NCBI GenBank assembly: GCA_963791995.1
Contig: CAWBUQ010000011.1
Span: 62,001 to 126,000, forward strand
Origin: Bog-473 sp963791995
Lineage (GTDB): Bacteria > Actinomycetota > Acidimicrobiia > Acidimicrobiales > RAAP-2
DNA length: 64,000 nt
Direction: 5' to 3'
Each line of letters starts with the position of its first letter. The first letter of the stretch is position 1. The notes under the pieces were generated by a model. That model had not been told where the DNA came from, made no database searches, and was given only the letters and a program-made list of their open reading frames with translations. The translations under genes were made by a program, and so were the position numbers. Shown in pieces: positions 9,220-18,230 of this stretch.

Positions 9220-9841
9220 CTATGTCGGCAGCGCGTGACACCACGCCATGGCTGCGTCGATGCCGTCGGTGGCGATGCGTTCCACTGCGTCGGCGGCGAC
9301 CGTCACGGCCCCCTCGAGGAGCTCTCGCACGGCCTTGGGGGGTCGCCGCAGAACGTGCGACGCGCCCTGGGCCGCGCTGGGTGGCTTGCCGACGCCGATG
9401 CGCACCCGTAGGAAGTCCGACGAGTGCAGGTGTGACTGGACCGATCGCAGCCCGTTGTGCCCGGCCAGGCCGCCGCCCGCCTTGAGCCGCACCGTCCCGG
9501 GGGGCAGGTCGAGCTCGTCATGCACGATCACGATCGCCGCCGGGTCGGTGACCCCGAATCGCCTGGCCAGCGCGCGCACCGCGGACCCCGACTCGTTCAT
9601 GTAGGTCGTCGGGACGCGCGAGCGCCACGCGCCGCTCCCCCACGCTCACCACCGCCGCACGGGCGGCCACGCCTTTCTCCGCCCGCAGAGACGCACCGTG
9701 CCGCTCGGCCAGCAGCTCGACCGTGTCGGACCCCGCGTTGTGCAGGCTCCCGGCGAACTCGGTCCCCGGGTTGCCCAGCCCGACGACGAGCAGGTCCGCC
9801 GGGGTGCCCCGGCGCTCGGGCCGGGCGAAGGGGCGGCGCAG
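9220..9841 (-). CDS. pth: Peptidyl-tRNA hydrolase (one frameshift)
   Basis: Recycles peptidyl-tRNA. The N-terminal part (LLVVGLGNPGTEFAGSLHN, with the catalytic-type His) reads in one frame from just after the rplY stop to about 9615. The rest (MNESGSAVRALARR, HDELDLPPGTVRL, GGGLAGHNGLRS, RIGVGKP) reads in the next frame to the stop at 9220. Removing one base near 9612 joins them within the conserved ARPTTYMNESG motif, giving about 207 codons, the normal family length. The gene is essential in bacteria, so the break is probably a sequence error. No ATG/GTG was found at the expected start; a CTG at about 9841, right after the rplY stop, is the best guess. Confidence 0.85.
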
Positions 9842-9844
9842 GGC

Positions 9845-10510
9845 CTAGCCCTCTTCGGACGTGGCCTCGGATGCCTCCGCGCTCGCGTCGGAAGCAGCCT
9901 CTCCTTCTGCGCCTTCGGCGGCCTCGCCCTCGACGGCCTCCTCTTCCACCACGACGCGCGGCGGCTGGCCGATGACGACGGCGGTCTCGGGGTCGATCTC
10001 GGTCGTGACACCCGCCGGCAACGCGAGGTCGGAGACCCGGACCTGCCCGCCGATGGTCAACTCGCTCACGTCCGCCTCGATGGCGGTCGGGATGGCGGTG
10101 GGGAGTGCATTGATGGGCAGGGTGAACATCTGCTGCTCCACCAGCCCGTCCCCGTGGTGCACCTCCAAGGCCTCTCCGACCAAGGTGATGGGGACGTCGG
10201 CGGCGATGACCTCGTCGCGCCGGACGATGATGAAGTCGACGTGGGTGACAGTCTGCGCCACCGGGTGGCGCTGCATGTCACGGGCGATCGTCAAGAAGGT
10301 GTCCGAGCCGGTGTCGAGCGAGAGGAGTTGGTTGGCCCCGGCCTCGCTGTTGAGGGCGACCCGCAGCTCGCGGGCGCCGACCGCGACCGGCACCGGGTCG
10401 GTGCCGTGGCCGTAGATGACGCCGGGGATCTTCCCCTCACGCCGCAGCCGGCGCACGGCGCGCGAGCCCAGGGGGCGCCCAACCTCGGCAGCGAGTACGA
10501 CTTCGGCCAT
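9845..10510 (-). CDS. rplY: 50S ribosomal protein L25/general stress protein Ctc
   Basis: 221 residues: an N-terminal L25 5S-rRNA-binding domain (SRAVRRLRREGKIPGVIYGHG) and the longer TL5/Ctc-type C-terminal domain (VPITLVGEALEVHHGDGLV). A very acidic Glu/Ala tail follows. ATG 10510 has an AGGAG box seven bases upstream, whereas the longer frame upstream has no such signal. It lies between prs and pth, the classical actinobacterial order. Confidence 0.94.
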   Translation of the reverse strand: MAEVVLAAEVGRPLGSRAVRRLRREGKIPGVIYGHGTDPVPVAVGARELRVALNSEAGANQLLSLDTGSDTFLTIARDMQRHPVAQTVTHVDFIIVRRDEVIAADVPITLVGEALEVHHGDGLVEQQMFTLPINALPTAIPTAIEADVSELTIGGQVRVSDLALPAGVTTEIDPETAVVIGQPPRVVVEEEAVEGEAAEGAEGEAASDASAEASEATSEEG

Positions 10511-10700
10511 AACGGATCTCCTCGGGTGACACGAGCGGCGTGCGCGGACGGCGGCAGCCTCCGGCGAACGGCCCACCAGCGTAGCCGCGCCGAACGGGCC
10601 TGGCCCAACGGGTGCGCCGCCGTCGGGCGGATCGGGCCGGACGGAATCGGTCCAGATGGGACGCAAGGGCGCCCGCCCGGGCGGCCCCGCCCCACGGGTT

Positions 10701-11732
10701 CTAGGCCAGGTTGTCCCCGCCGAAGATCTCCGAGACCGACGTGTCCTCGAAGACGGCGTCAATGGCGTCGGCGATGATCTTGGCCACCGAGAGCACCTCG
10801 AGCTTGTCGAAGGTGTGCGCCTCGCTCACCGGCAGGGTGTCGGTCACCACGACCCGCGAGATCGACGACGCCTTCAGGCGGTCGACCGCCGGATCCGAGA
10901 GCACCCCGTGGGTCGCCATGGCGCAGATCTCCGACGCCCCGGCCTCGGCCAGCAGCTCGGCCGCGGCACAGATCGTCCCGGCCGTGTCGATCATGTCGTC
11001 GATGAGCACGCAGTGGCGGCCCTCGACCTCGCCGATGACGTGGCGGGCCTGGACCTCGTTGTAGGTGCCGCGCGGCCGCGTCTTGTGGATCAGGGCGAGG
11101 TCACAGCCGAGGTGCTGGCTGTAGCGCTCGGCCACCTTGACCCGGCCGGCGTCGGGGGCCACGACCACGACGTCGTCGCCGAAGTTCTCCTTCATGTAGC
11201 CCTCGAGCACGGGCGCGGCCACCAGGTGGTCGAAGGGTGTGTCGAAGAAGCCCTGGATCTGTCCCGAGTGCAGGTCGACGCTGACCACGCGGTCGGCCCC
11301 GGCCGCCGAGAGCATGTCGGCCACCAACTTGGCGGTGATCGGCTCGCGCCCGGTCGACTTGCGGTCCTGGCGCGAGTACCCGTAGTAGGGGCAGACGGCC
11401 GTGATGCGCTTGGCCGACGCGCGCTTGGCGGCGTCGATCATGATCAGCTGCTCCATCAGCGAGTCGTTCACCGGGCTGGCGTGGGTCTGAATGATGAAGA
11501 CGTCGCAGCCGCGGATGGAGATGTCGTACTTGCAGTAGATCTCGCCGTTGGCGAACTCGCGGAGGTTGGCCTGTCCGAGCTCGACCCCCAGGTGGCGGGC
11601 GATGTTCTGGGCCAGGGTCGGATGGGCCCGGCCAGAAACGAGCTCGAGACGTCGCCGCGGGATCAGCTCCACGCCAACCAACGCTACTGCGCCGCCGCTC
11701 GCCGCGTCTGCGGGCGAAGCCGGCTCGGGCAC
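10701..11732 (-). CDS. prs: Ribose-phosphate pyrophosphokinase
   Basis: PRPP synthetase (343 residues from GTG 11732), supplying PRPP for nucleotide, His and Trp synthesis. Motifs: VSGRAHPTLAQNIA, FANGEIYCKY, QTHASPVNDSLMEQL, CPYYGYSRQDRKSTGREP, SVDLHSGQIQGFF, and the PRPP loop VLIDDMIDTAGT. The N-terminal ~25 residues are a low-complexity extension, and a start closer to VELIPRRRLELVSG is possible. 65 bp separate it from glmU upstream. Confidence 0.95.
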   Translation of the reverse strand: MPEPASPADAASGGAVALVGVELIPRRRLELVSGRAHPTLAQNIARHLGVELGQANLREFANGEIYCKYDISIRGCDVFIIQTHASPVNDSLMEQLIMIDAAKRASAKRITAVCPYYGYSRQDRKSTGREPITAKLVADMLSAAGADRVVSVDLHSGQIQGFFDTPFDHLVAAPVLEGYMKENFGDDVVVVAPDAGRVKVAERYSQHLGCDLALIHKTRPRGTYNEVQARHVIGEVEGRHCVLIDDMIDTAGTICAAAELLAEAGASEICAMATHGVLSDPAVDRLKASSISRVVVTDTLPVSEAHTFDKLEVLSVAKIIADAIDAVFEDTSVSEIFGGDNLA

Positions 11733-11797
11733 CGGATCGCTCCCTGCCCCCGCCCTCTGGACTCCGGACGCAGGATCCCGGCCTCGGGTTCCCGGCT

Positions 11798-12898
11798 TCA
11801 GGCTCCGGGACCGGCCACGACGCCGTGCGGGGCCACCTCGTCGCCAGCCGCCACCTCGGCCCCGGCCTCGAGCACGCTGAAGGGCCCGACCCGAGCCCCG
11901 TCACCGATGGTCGCCCACGTACAGACCGACGCGTTCACCACCGCACCCTCGCCGACCGTGGTGTCGGTCAGCACGGCGTTGGGGCCGATCTCCGCGCCGG
12001 CCCCGATCCGGCATTCGCCGCGCAGGATGACGCCCGGCAGCAGGGAGACATCTGCCTCCAGGGTGACCTCGGCGTCGACGTAGGTGCGCTCGGGATCCCA
12101 CATGGTCACGCCCCGGCGCATCCAGCGCTCGTTGATGCGGTCCCGGAGCTCGGCCTCGGCGATGGCCAGCTGCGCCCGGTCGTTGACCCCGGCCGCCTCG
12201 ATGGCGTCGGGGAGCACCAGCGATCGCACCGTGTAGCCGGCGCTGCTCAGCACGCTGATGGCATCGGTCAGGTAGTACTCGCCCTGGGCGTTGGCCGGGC
12301 TGAGCCGGCGCAGCGTCGGGGCCAAGATGCTGCGCCGGAAGCAGTAGATGGACGTGTTGACCTCGTCGATGGCCTTCTCCTCCATGGTGGCGTCGGCCTC
12401 TTCGACCACCCGGGCAACGGCGCCGTCCTTGCCGTGCACGACGCGGCCGTAGCCCATGGGGTTCTCCACGACGGCGGTGAGCAGCGTGGCCCCGGCGTCC
12501 TCGGCCCGATGGGCCCGCACCAGCACGGCCAGGGTCTGGGGCCGTAAGAGCGGCGTGTCGCCCGGCAGCACCACGACGTCTTCGATCTCGTCGTCGTCAT
12601 CGGGCAGGCCGGTCAGCCCGACCGCCAGCGCGTCGCCGGTCCCGGTGCGGCTGAGCTGCTCGACGAACTCGATCTGCATGCTCGGCGGCGCGTGCTGGAC
12701 CAGGGTCTTGGTGACCCACTCTCCACGGTGACCGACCACGACCACGACCCGGCGAACGTCGATTTCCGCCATGGCGTCGAGCACGTGGAGGATCATCGGG
12801 CGACCACACAGGAGGTGCAAGGGCTTCGGCCGCTCCGAGTGCATCCGGGTGCCTTCTCCGGCGGCCAGGACCACGGCGGAGAGGCGGCGGTCGGACAT
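11798..12898 (-). CDS. glmU: GlmU-type UDP-GlcNAc pyrophosphorylase, short form without acetyltransferase region
   Basis: 366 residues. The N-terminal ~250 residues are a complete uridylyltransferase: VVLAAGEGTRMHSERPKPLH, QLSRTGTGDAL, VLPGDTPLL, GYGR, EEADAT, EVNTSIYCF, GEYYLTD. They are followed by a left-handed beta-helix start (RTYVDAEVTLEADVSLLPG; GECRIGAGAEIGPNAVLTD) that stops after about five hexapeptide turns. Bifunctional GlmU is normally ~450-480 residues, and the missing part carries the acetyltransferase active site. Only 65 bp of non-coding DNA precede prs, so this is not an obvious frameshift. The acetylation step would need another enzyme. ATG start at 12898, divergent from the hydrolase. 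Confidence 0.88.
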   Translation of the reverse strand: MSDRRLSAVVLAAGEGTRMHSERPKPLHLLCGRPMILHVLDAMAEIDVRRVVVVVGHRGEWVTKTLVQHAPPSMQIEFVEQLSRTGTGDALAVGLTGLPDDDDEIEDVVVLPGDTPLLRPQTLAVLVRAHRAEDAGATLLTAVVENPMGYGRVVHGKDGAVARVVEEADATMEEKAIDEVNTSIYCFRRSILAPTLRRLSPANAQGEYYLTDAISVLSSAGYTVRSLVLPDAIEAAGVNDRAQLAIAEAELRDRINERWMRRGVTMWDPERTYVDAEVTLEADVSLLPGVILRGECRIGAGAEIGPNAVLTDTTVGEGAVVNASVCTWATIGDGARVGPFSVLEAGAEVAAGDEVAPHGVVAGPGA

Positions 12899-13868
12899 GG
12901 CCGCATTCTTAGCCCGCCGGGAACTCCGGCGTGCGTATGGGAAACTCGCAGCGTGCCGCGAGCTGATCCCCTACGACGAGTTCGGCCTGTTCCACGAGAA
13001 CGCCGCCGAGTTCGACATCCCCTACGGCGGTCCTCCCGACGTGCAGCGCGTCGACGTCGAGGTGGACCCCGGCCGTACGGTGTCGAGCCTCCTGTGGGGT
13101 GCACGCACCGGGCCGCCCGAGCTGGTCCTGGTCCATGGCGGCGCGCAGAACGCCCACACCTGGGACACCGTCGCCCTCGCCCTGGACCGGCCGCTGCTGG
13201 CCATCGATCTCCCCGGTCACGGCCACTCCGACGGGGGTCCCGACGGCTCCGTCTCCGCTGTCAGCAACGGACGGGACCTGGCCACCGTGATTGCCGAACT
13301 GGCCCCCGGTGCGCGGGGCGTGGTGGGCATGTCGCTCGGTGGCATCTCGTCGCTGGCGCTGGCCGCCCGCGCCCCCGATCTCGTCCGCGCGCTCGTGCTC
13401 GTCGACGTCACGCCCGGCGTCAACGCCGAGAAGGCGGCACCCATCACCAATTTCATCAACGGCCCGACCAGCTTCGACAGCTTCGACGATCTGCTGGCGC
13501 GCACCATTGAGCACAACCCGGGCCGCTCGGAGTCCTCGCTGCGCCGGGGCATCCTGCACAACGCGGTCCAGCGCGACGACGGGAGTTGGGTCTGGCGCTA
13601 CGCCCGCTTCCGCACCGAGCCCTCGGGACCCGTTGCGCACCCCGAGTTCGGCGACCTCTGGGACGCGGTGTCGGGCCTGACCATGCCGGTCATGCTGGTT
13701 CGCGGCCTGGCCTGGTCCGTCGTCGACGACGAGGACGTCGCCGAGCTGCTCCGTCGGCAGCCCTCGGCCACCGTCGTCGGCGTCGAGGGGGCCGGCCACA
13801 GCGTCCAAGGCGACCGCCCGCTCGAGCTGGCGACCATCATCCGCGAGTTCCTGTTCCCCGAAGGCTGA
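12897..13868 (+). CDS. Alpha/beta hydrolase
   Basis: Alpha/beta-hydrolase fold of the epoxide-hydrolase/haloalkane-dehalogenase type. It has the oxyanion motif VLVHGGAQNAHTW, AIDLPGHGHS, the nucleophile elbow GMSLGG (Ser), a lid region, and a C-terminal catalytic His in GAGHSVQGDRP. The substrate is unknown. The listed ATG overlaps the glmU start on the other strand, leaving no promoter space. A TATGGG box at 12936 and GTG 12952 suggest the true start may be there, with a +1 base error just after it (CRELIPYDEFGLF follows in the main frame). Confidence 0.8.
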   Translation: MAAFLARRELRRAYGKLAACRELIPYDEFGLFHENAAEFDIPYGGPPDVQRVDVEVDPGRTVSSLLWGARTGPPELVLVHGGAQNAHTWDTVALALDRPLLAIDLPGHGHSDGGPDGSVSAVSNGRDLATVIAELAPGARGVVGMSLGGISSLALAARAPDLVRALVLVDVTPGVNAEKAAPITNFINGPTSFDSFDDLLARTIEHNPGRSESSLRRGILHNAVQRDDGSWVWRYARFRTEPSGPVAHPEFGDLWDAVSGLTMPVMLVRGLAWSVVDDEDVAELLRRQPSATVVGVEGAGHSVQGDRPLELATIIREFLFPEG

Positions 13869-14270
13869 TGGACAGGAACGTCTGGTTCTCGCGCCGCGCC
13901 TTCAAACTGCACGCGGTCATCCTCATCGTCGTCCCGGCCTTCTTTGCGCTGTGCATCTGGCAGATCGCGCGCGCGCTCGGCGGGAACAGCCTCTCGTGGG
14001 CCTACGTGTTCGAGTGGCCGCTCTTCGCCGTGTACGCGGTCTACATGTGGTGGCGCCTCCTGCACGAGGACACCTCGGAAGTCCGCGCCGGTCTCCGCCG
14101 ACGCGACCGATGTGTCCGGCGGTCGAAACGGCTCGTCGTCCCCTGCGGCGGGCGCGACAACACCGGACAACAGCGCAGGAGAGCAACCCGACGGCGAGGA
14201 CGCCGAGCTCGCTGCGTACAACGAGTACCTGGCGCAGCTGGCCGAGCAGGACAAGTCCGCCGGCCGCTGA
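13868..14270 (+). CDS. Small two-helix membrane protein (one frameshift)
   Basis: Starts at ATG 13868, overlapping the hydrolase stop (TGATG), so it is probably coupled. The N-terminal part has two predicted transmembrane helices (HAVILIVVPAFFALCIWQIA; SLSWAYVFEWPLFAVYAVYM) followed by WWRLLHED. A single extra base near 14085 shifts the frame into an acidic, hydrophilic tail ending AYNEYLAQLAEQDKSAGR. Corrected length is about 133 residues. Function unknown. Confidence 0.65.
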
Positions 14271-14344
14271 CGGCGCACGCCCGCCGACTCCGGACATGCG
14301 GGAATCCGAGATCGGCGCTCCCGAGCGGAAGGGTGGAAAGCGCG

Positions 14345-14350
14345 TATCTT
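14345..14350 (+). promoter_or_regulatory. -10 element of the methyltransferase gene
   Basis: TATCTT, seven bases before ATG 14358; leaderless-type spacing. Confidence 0.5.
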
Positions 14351-14357
14351 TGGGCCG

Positions 14358-15146
14358 ATGTCAGACGAGGGCTCCACAAGCGATGAACCTGGTGGCGACA
14401 GGTTCGATTTCGTGTCCACGTACGAAGCTCACACGAGGGACTTGCTCGAGGGCAGTTCTGAGCAGGATCGAGCCCTCGAGCAGGCCATAGGGAGCAGCTC
14501 AGCCGAGGAGTTCGTGACGATCGGGGCCATGCAAAGGGATCTGCTCGTTGCCCACGGCCTCGTCCCCGAGGCCTCCCTGGTCGAGGTCGGGTGTGGATCG
14601 GGCCGCCTCGCCGCTCACCTCCAGGGGTGGCTCACGGGTCCGTATCTGGGCATCGACGTGGTGCAGCTTCTGCTGGACCGCGCGTCCGTGCTGGCGAGCG
14701 CACCGAATATGCGGTTCCAACGGGTCACAGGCCTGGAGGTCCCTGCTGAAGACGACTCCGTCGACATGGTCTGCGCCTTCTCCGTCTTCACGCACCTCCT
14801 CCACGAACAGTCCTTCGTCTACATGCAGGACTGTCGTCGGGTTCTTCGAGGCGGGGGAAAACTGGTGTTCTCGTTCCTCGAGTTCCGCGTACCCTCCCAC
14901 TGGGCGGTATTGGAGTCGAACGTCGCGGCACTGGGCGCCGGGACGACCGTGCTCAACCAGTTCATGAGCGTGGACGGGATCGAGGCCTGGGCGCAGCACC
15001 TCGATTTCGACGTCATCGACATCTTTCGGGGTGACGCCCCCTATATCCCTCTCAGCCAGACGGCTGTCCTGAATGGCGTCGAGTACGAGGAGTTTGGAAC
15101 CTTCGGCCAGTCATCGGCTGTGCTCCGAAAGCCGTCGGCTCGCTAG
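14358..15146 (+). CDS. Class I SAM-dependent methyltransferase
   Basis: 262 residues with the Rossmann-fold motif I LVEVGCGSGRLAAHL (about residue 73), an acidic loop (YLGIDVVQ), motif II/III region (DMVCAFSVFTHL), and a GGGKLVFSF strand. It resembles Methyltransf_11/25-type proteins. The substrate is not evident. It has its own leaderless-type promoter and lies alone before tRNA-Gln. The GC3 pattern is somewhat lower than in the neighbours, which might mean horizontal origin, but this is only an impression. Confidence 0.8.
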   Translation: MSDEGSTSDEPGGDRFDFVSTYEAHTRDLLEGSSEQDRALEQAIGSSSAEEFVTIGAMQRDLLVAHGLVPEASLVEVGCGSGRLAAHLQGWLTGPYLGIDVVQLLLDRASVLASAPNMRFQRVTGLEVPAEDDSVDMVCAFSVFTHLLHEQSFVYMQDCRRVLRGGGKLVFSFLEFRVPSHWAVLESNVAALGAGTTVLNQFMSVDGIEAWAQHLDFDVIDIFRGDAPYIPLSQTAVLNGVEYEEFGTFGQSSAVLRKPSAR

Positions 15147-15161
15147 AACGCGGGTTCGGCG

Positions 15162-15234
15162 CTCCGGGGGGAGGGCTCGAACCTCCAACATCCGGCTCCA
15201 AAGGCCGACGTTCTGCCGATTGAACTACCCCGGA
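15162..15234 (-). tRNA. tRNA-Gln (TTG)
   Basis: A complete cloverleaf reads on the minus strand: acceptor TCCGGGG/CCCCGGA, D arm GTTC...GAAC, anticodon stem TCGGC/GCCGG with loop CTTTGGA (anticodon TTG, reading CAA), T arm GGAGG-TTCGAGC-CCTCC. The discriminator base is G (15162), as expected for Gln. The CCA end is not encoded. Confidence 0.95.
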
Positions 15235-15296
15235 CCGAGGCGAGTGCCCAGTCAAGGTTAGGCATGCCGCGGCCGTGCCCGGAGGAAACCCGGCGG

Positions 15297-15302
15297 TAGG
15301 TT
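15297..15302 (+). promoter_or_regulatory. -10 element of the two-component operon
   Basis: TAGGTT, eight bases before GTG 15311; favours that GTG over GTG 15305. Confidence 0.45.
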
Positions 15303-15310
15303 CTGTGCTC

Positions 15311-15984
15311 GTGCGCATCCTGGTCGTGGACGACGACCTCGCTGTCCGCCGATCGATAGACCGGGCCCTCCGCCTCGAGGGCTACGAGGTGACCACCGTG
15401 CCCTCGGGTGGCGAGGCGCTCGAAGCGCTGGCGCAGACACCGCCGGACGCGCTCGTGCTCGACCTCGGGTCTGCCCGATCTGGACGGCCTCACCGTGTGC
15501 CGCCGCATGCGTGCCGCGGGGGACGACACCCCGGTCCTCATCGTCACGGCGCGCGACGCCGTCGACGACCGGGTACAGGGGCTCGATGCAGGGGCCGACG
15601 ACTACCTCGTCAAGCCGTTCGCGCTGGCCGAGCTGCTGGCCCGCCTCCGCGCGCTGCTGCGGCGCCGCTTCGACGGTGACGGGGGGCTGCTTCGCGTCGG
15701 GGACCTCGCCTTGAACCTGTCCACCCGCGAAGGCCAGCGCGGCGAGCGCACGTTCACCTTGACCCGCATTGAGTTCGACCTGCTCGAGATGTTCCTGCGC
15801 CACCCGCGCCAGGTACTCACCCGTGAGGTGCTGCTCAACCGGGTCTGGGGCTTCGACTTCGACTCGGGCACCAACTCGCTCGCCGTCTACGTCGGGTACC
15901 TGCGCCGCAAACTCGAGGAGGGTGAACGAGCCCCGCTGCATCCAGACGGTGCGCGGCGTCGGCTACGTGCTGCGGGACGCATGA
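15311..15984 (+). CDS. OmpR/PhoB-family response regulator (two frameshifts)
   Basis: Receiver domain (VRILVVDDDLAVRRSIDRAL, phospho-acceptor Asp in DALVLDLGLPDLDG, TARD, Lys in DDYLVKPFALAELLAR) and a winged-helix DNA-binding domain (LTRIEFDLLEMFLRHPRQVL; LAVYVGYLRRKLE; TVRGVGYVLRDA). Two single extra bases, near 15474 (after LDLG) and near 15925 (after KLEEG), break the frame; corrected length is 224 codons. The stop overlaps the histidine kinase start (ATGA). It resembles MprA/CseB-type cell-envelope regulators. Confidence 0.9.
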
Positions 15985-17370
15985 CCTTTCGGACCCGCCT
16001 GGTGCTGGCCACGACCGTCGCCGTCGCCGTCGCGGTGCTCGCGGCGTCCCTCGCTTCGTACCTCGTCGCCCGCGACACGCTGCTGCGGGCGGCCGACAAC
16101 TCGCTGACCGCCGCCGCCCAGCGGATCGTCGCCGGCCAGCAGACGGTGGCCACGACGGCTACCCCCGGTCAGGTGATCGACAACACCGGTACGCCGATCG
16201 TCGGGGGCGGGCTGCCGGTCACCGGCCAGGTGCGACTGGTCGCCCAGGGCGTCGCCCCTGCGTTCTTCACCACGGTCACGGTCGACGGGAACCAGCTGCG
16301 CGAGTACGTCGAACACCTGCCCCCCTACACCCCCGTCGAATCGGGTTACCTGGTCGCCGGCGGCGCCTTGCAGATCGCCACCCTCTTCGACGCCCACTCC
16401 GAGCTCAAGACGCTCGCGCTGCTCCTCGGTGCCGTGGCCCTCCTCGGCCTCCTGCTCGCTGCATTTCTCGGCTGGCTGGTGGCCCGCACCGCGCTGCGTC
16501 CCCTCAATTCCCTCACCGACAGCGTCGAGGACGTGGCCGAGACAACCGATGTCTCGCGCCGCCTGTCGCCCGGCGGGCCCGACGAGTTGGGCCGCCTCCG
16601 CCGCACCTTCAACCGTCTGCTCGAGGCGCTCGAGTCGTCGCGCCGCGCCCAGAGCCAGCTCGTCCTCGATGCCTCCCACGAGCTGCGCACCCCGCTCACC
16701 AGCTTGCGGACCAACCTCGAGGTGATCCGCCGGGTCGACGAGCTGAGCGAGGAGGACCGCAACGTGCTCGTCGACGACGTGCTGGTGCAGCTCCAGGAGC
16801 TGACGGACCTCGTGGCGGACCTGGCCGAGCTCGCCCGGGGGGACCAGCAGCCAACGGCACAAGAGGTGATCCGACTCGACCTGCTCGTGCAGCGAAGCGG
16901 TCGGCGTGCAGAACACGCACGGGCGCACCAAGGAGGTGACCTTCGAGCTGGACGCCGAACCGTCCTGGGTCGAGGTGCACCCCGACCGTCTCAGCCGCGC
17001 CGTGGGCAACCTGCTCGACAACGCGCGCAAGTGGAGCCCGCGTGGCCAATCGGTGTCGGTCACGACCCGAGAGGGATCCGTGGTGGTGCACGACCACGGA
17101 CCGGGCATCGCCGAGGCCGACCTGCCGCACATCTTCGATCGCTTCTATCGATCCTCCGCCGCCCGCGGGCTGCCCGGCTCCGGCCTCGGCCTCGCCATCG
17201 TGGCCCAGGTGGTCAAGGGAGAGGGTGGGACGATCGTGGCCGAGAACGACCCCTCCGGCGGTGCTCGCATGTCGTTGCGCCTGCCCGCGGTGCCCGCACC
17301 CCACCCCTCCCTCGCCGAGGCACCCGAGCACGGGCTCGCCGACCCCTCCGATCCTGCGTCGGACGGCTGA
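15981..17370 (+). CDS. Sensor histidine kinase (one frameshift)
   Basis: MprB-like membrane kinase of about 463 codons. TM1 (LATTVAVAVAVLAASLASYL), an extracytoplasmic sensor of ~130 residues, TM2 (LLLGAVALLGLLLAAFLGWL), HAMP, the H-box LDASHELRTPLTSLRTN (His), N-box LSRAVGNLLDNARKWS, G1 DHGPGIAEAD, F-box IFDRFYRS, and G2 GSGLGLAIV. One extra base near 16893 (after DLLVQ) shifts the frame; the downstream frame continues EAVGVQNTHGRTKEVTFELD. Coupled to the response regulator by ATGA. Confidence 0.92.
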
Positions 17371-17620
17371 GCGGGCTCGCCCCGGCGCCACCGGTCTCTG
17401 GGTTTCTATTTCTTCATTGCTTCTTAGGGAAAGCCAACGTCACACCCAGCCAGCGGGCGCAGACTGAAAGCACCCCCCGGTGGTTCGAAAGTTCGCCACT
17501 TTGCCTACCGGTCCCACCGGCGGGGGCGGTCGCAACGGACGCCGCCTCCGCTGGTGCCTCCACCCCCGCGAGTACCCCACGTCGCCACGCCGCGCCGCCG
17601 GCCCTGTTCCGTCCAGACCT
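17371..17620. other. Intergenic region, nothing recognised
   Basis: About 250 bp between the converging kinase and VOC genes. No clear terminator hairpin with T-run or ORF was found. Confidence 0.4.
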
Positions 17621-17998
17621 TCAGTCCGGCGCGCCCTCGGCGATCAGCTCGATCCGATTGCCGAACGGGTCGTCCACGTAGGCCCCCTGTCCCGGATCGG
17701 CGTCGGGGTTGGGCCGCACCTCGACCCCGGCCGCCGCCAGTGCCGCCTCGAGGGCGGGGAGGTCGCGCACGACCAGCGCCGGATGGGCCTTGCGGGCCGG
17801 CCGGAACCCCTCTTCGACGCCGAGGTGCACGGCGACCGCACCCCTGGTGAACCAGCAGCCACCGCGCGCGGCGAGGGGCTCGGGCTTGGGCACCCGCGTG
17901 AAGCCGAGAAGGCCTGCGTAGAAGGCCTCTGCCTCCGCTTCCCGGCGCGGTGGCATGGCCAGCTGCACATGGTCGAGCCGGACGATCTCGAAGCCCAC
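17621..17998 (-). CDS. VOC/glyoxalase-family protein
   Basis: 125 residues with a single vicinal-oxygen-chelate module repeat set: VRLDHVQLAMPPRREAEAEA, FYAGLLGF, GCWFTRGAVAVHLGVEEGF, HPALVVRDLPALEAAL, YVDDPFGNRIELI. The His near the start, the internal His and the C-terminal Glu are the usual metal ligands. It may be a lyase, dioxygenase or resistance-type binder; the substrate is unknown. A GAGGAGG box precedes the GTG start. Confidence 0.85.
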   Translation of the reverse strand: MGFEIVRLDHVQLAMPPRREAEAEAFYAGLLGFTRVPKPEPLAARGGCWFTRGAVAVHLGVEEGFRPARKAHPALVVRDLPALEAALAAAGVEVRPNPDADPGQGAYVDDPFGNRIELIAEGAPD

Positions 17999-18048
17999 CG
18001 GTGCCTCCTCGTGCTGGGAGCGACCTGGCAGTCGTCCCCCCGGACCGC

Positions 18049-18054
18049 TAGCCT
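18049..18054 (+). promoter_or_regulatory. -10 element of the bS22 gene
   Basis: TAGCCT, ten bases before ATG 18065. Confidence 0.45.
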
Positions 18055-18064
18055 GCCGCAGGAC

Positions 18065-18163
18065 ATGGGATCACTGATCAAAAAGCGCCGCAAGCGGATG
18101 CGCAAGAAGAAGCACAAGAAGATGCTGAAGGCCACCCGCTGGCAGCGCCGGGCGGGCAAGTAG
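18065..18163 (+). CDS. bS22-like mini ribosomal protein (AURKAIP1/COX24 domain)
   Basis: 32 residues, almost half Lys/Arg, beginning MGSLIKKRRKRMRKKKHKKM and ending RWQRRAGK. This is the actinobacterial AURKAIP1/COX24-domain protein, identified in mycobacterial ribosomes as bS22 of the small subunit. It has its own close -10 box and no clear Shine-Dalgarno. Confidence 0.93.
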   Translation: MGSLIKKRRKRMRKKKHKKMLKATRWQRRAGK

Positions 18164-18230
18164 CGCACGAATCAACCGCCGGGGCCCGCGCGCCGGCTCC
18201 CGGAGACGCCCCCCAGCGCCTTCCGATCCC

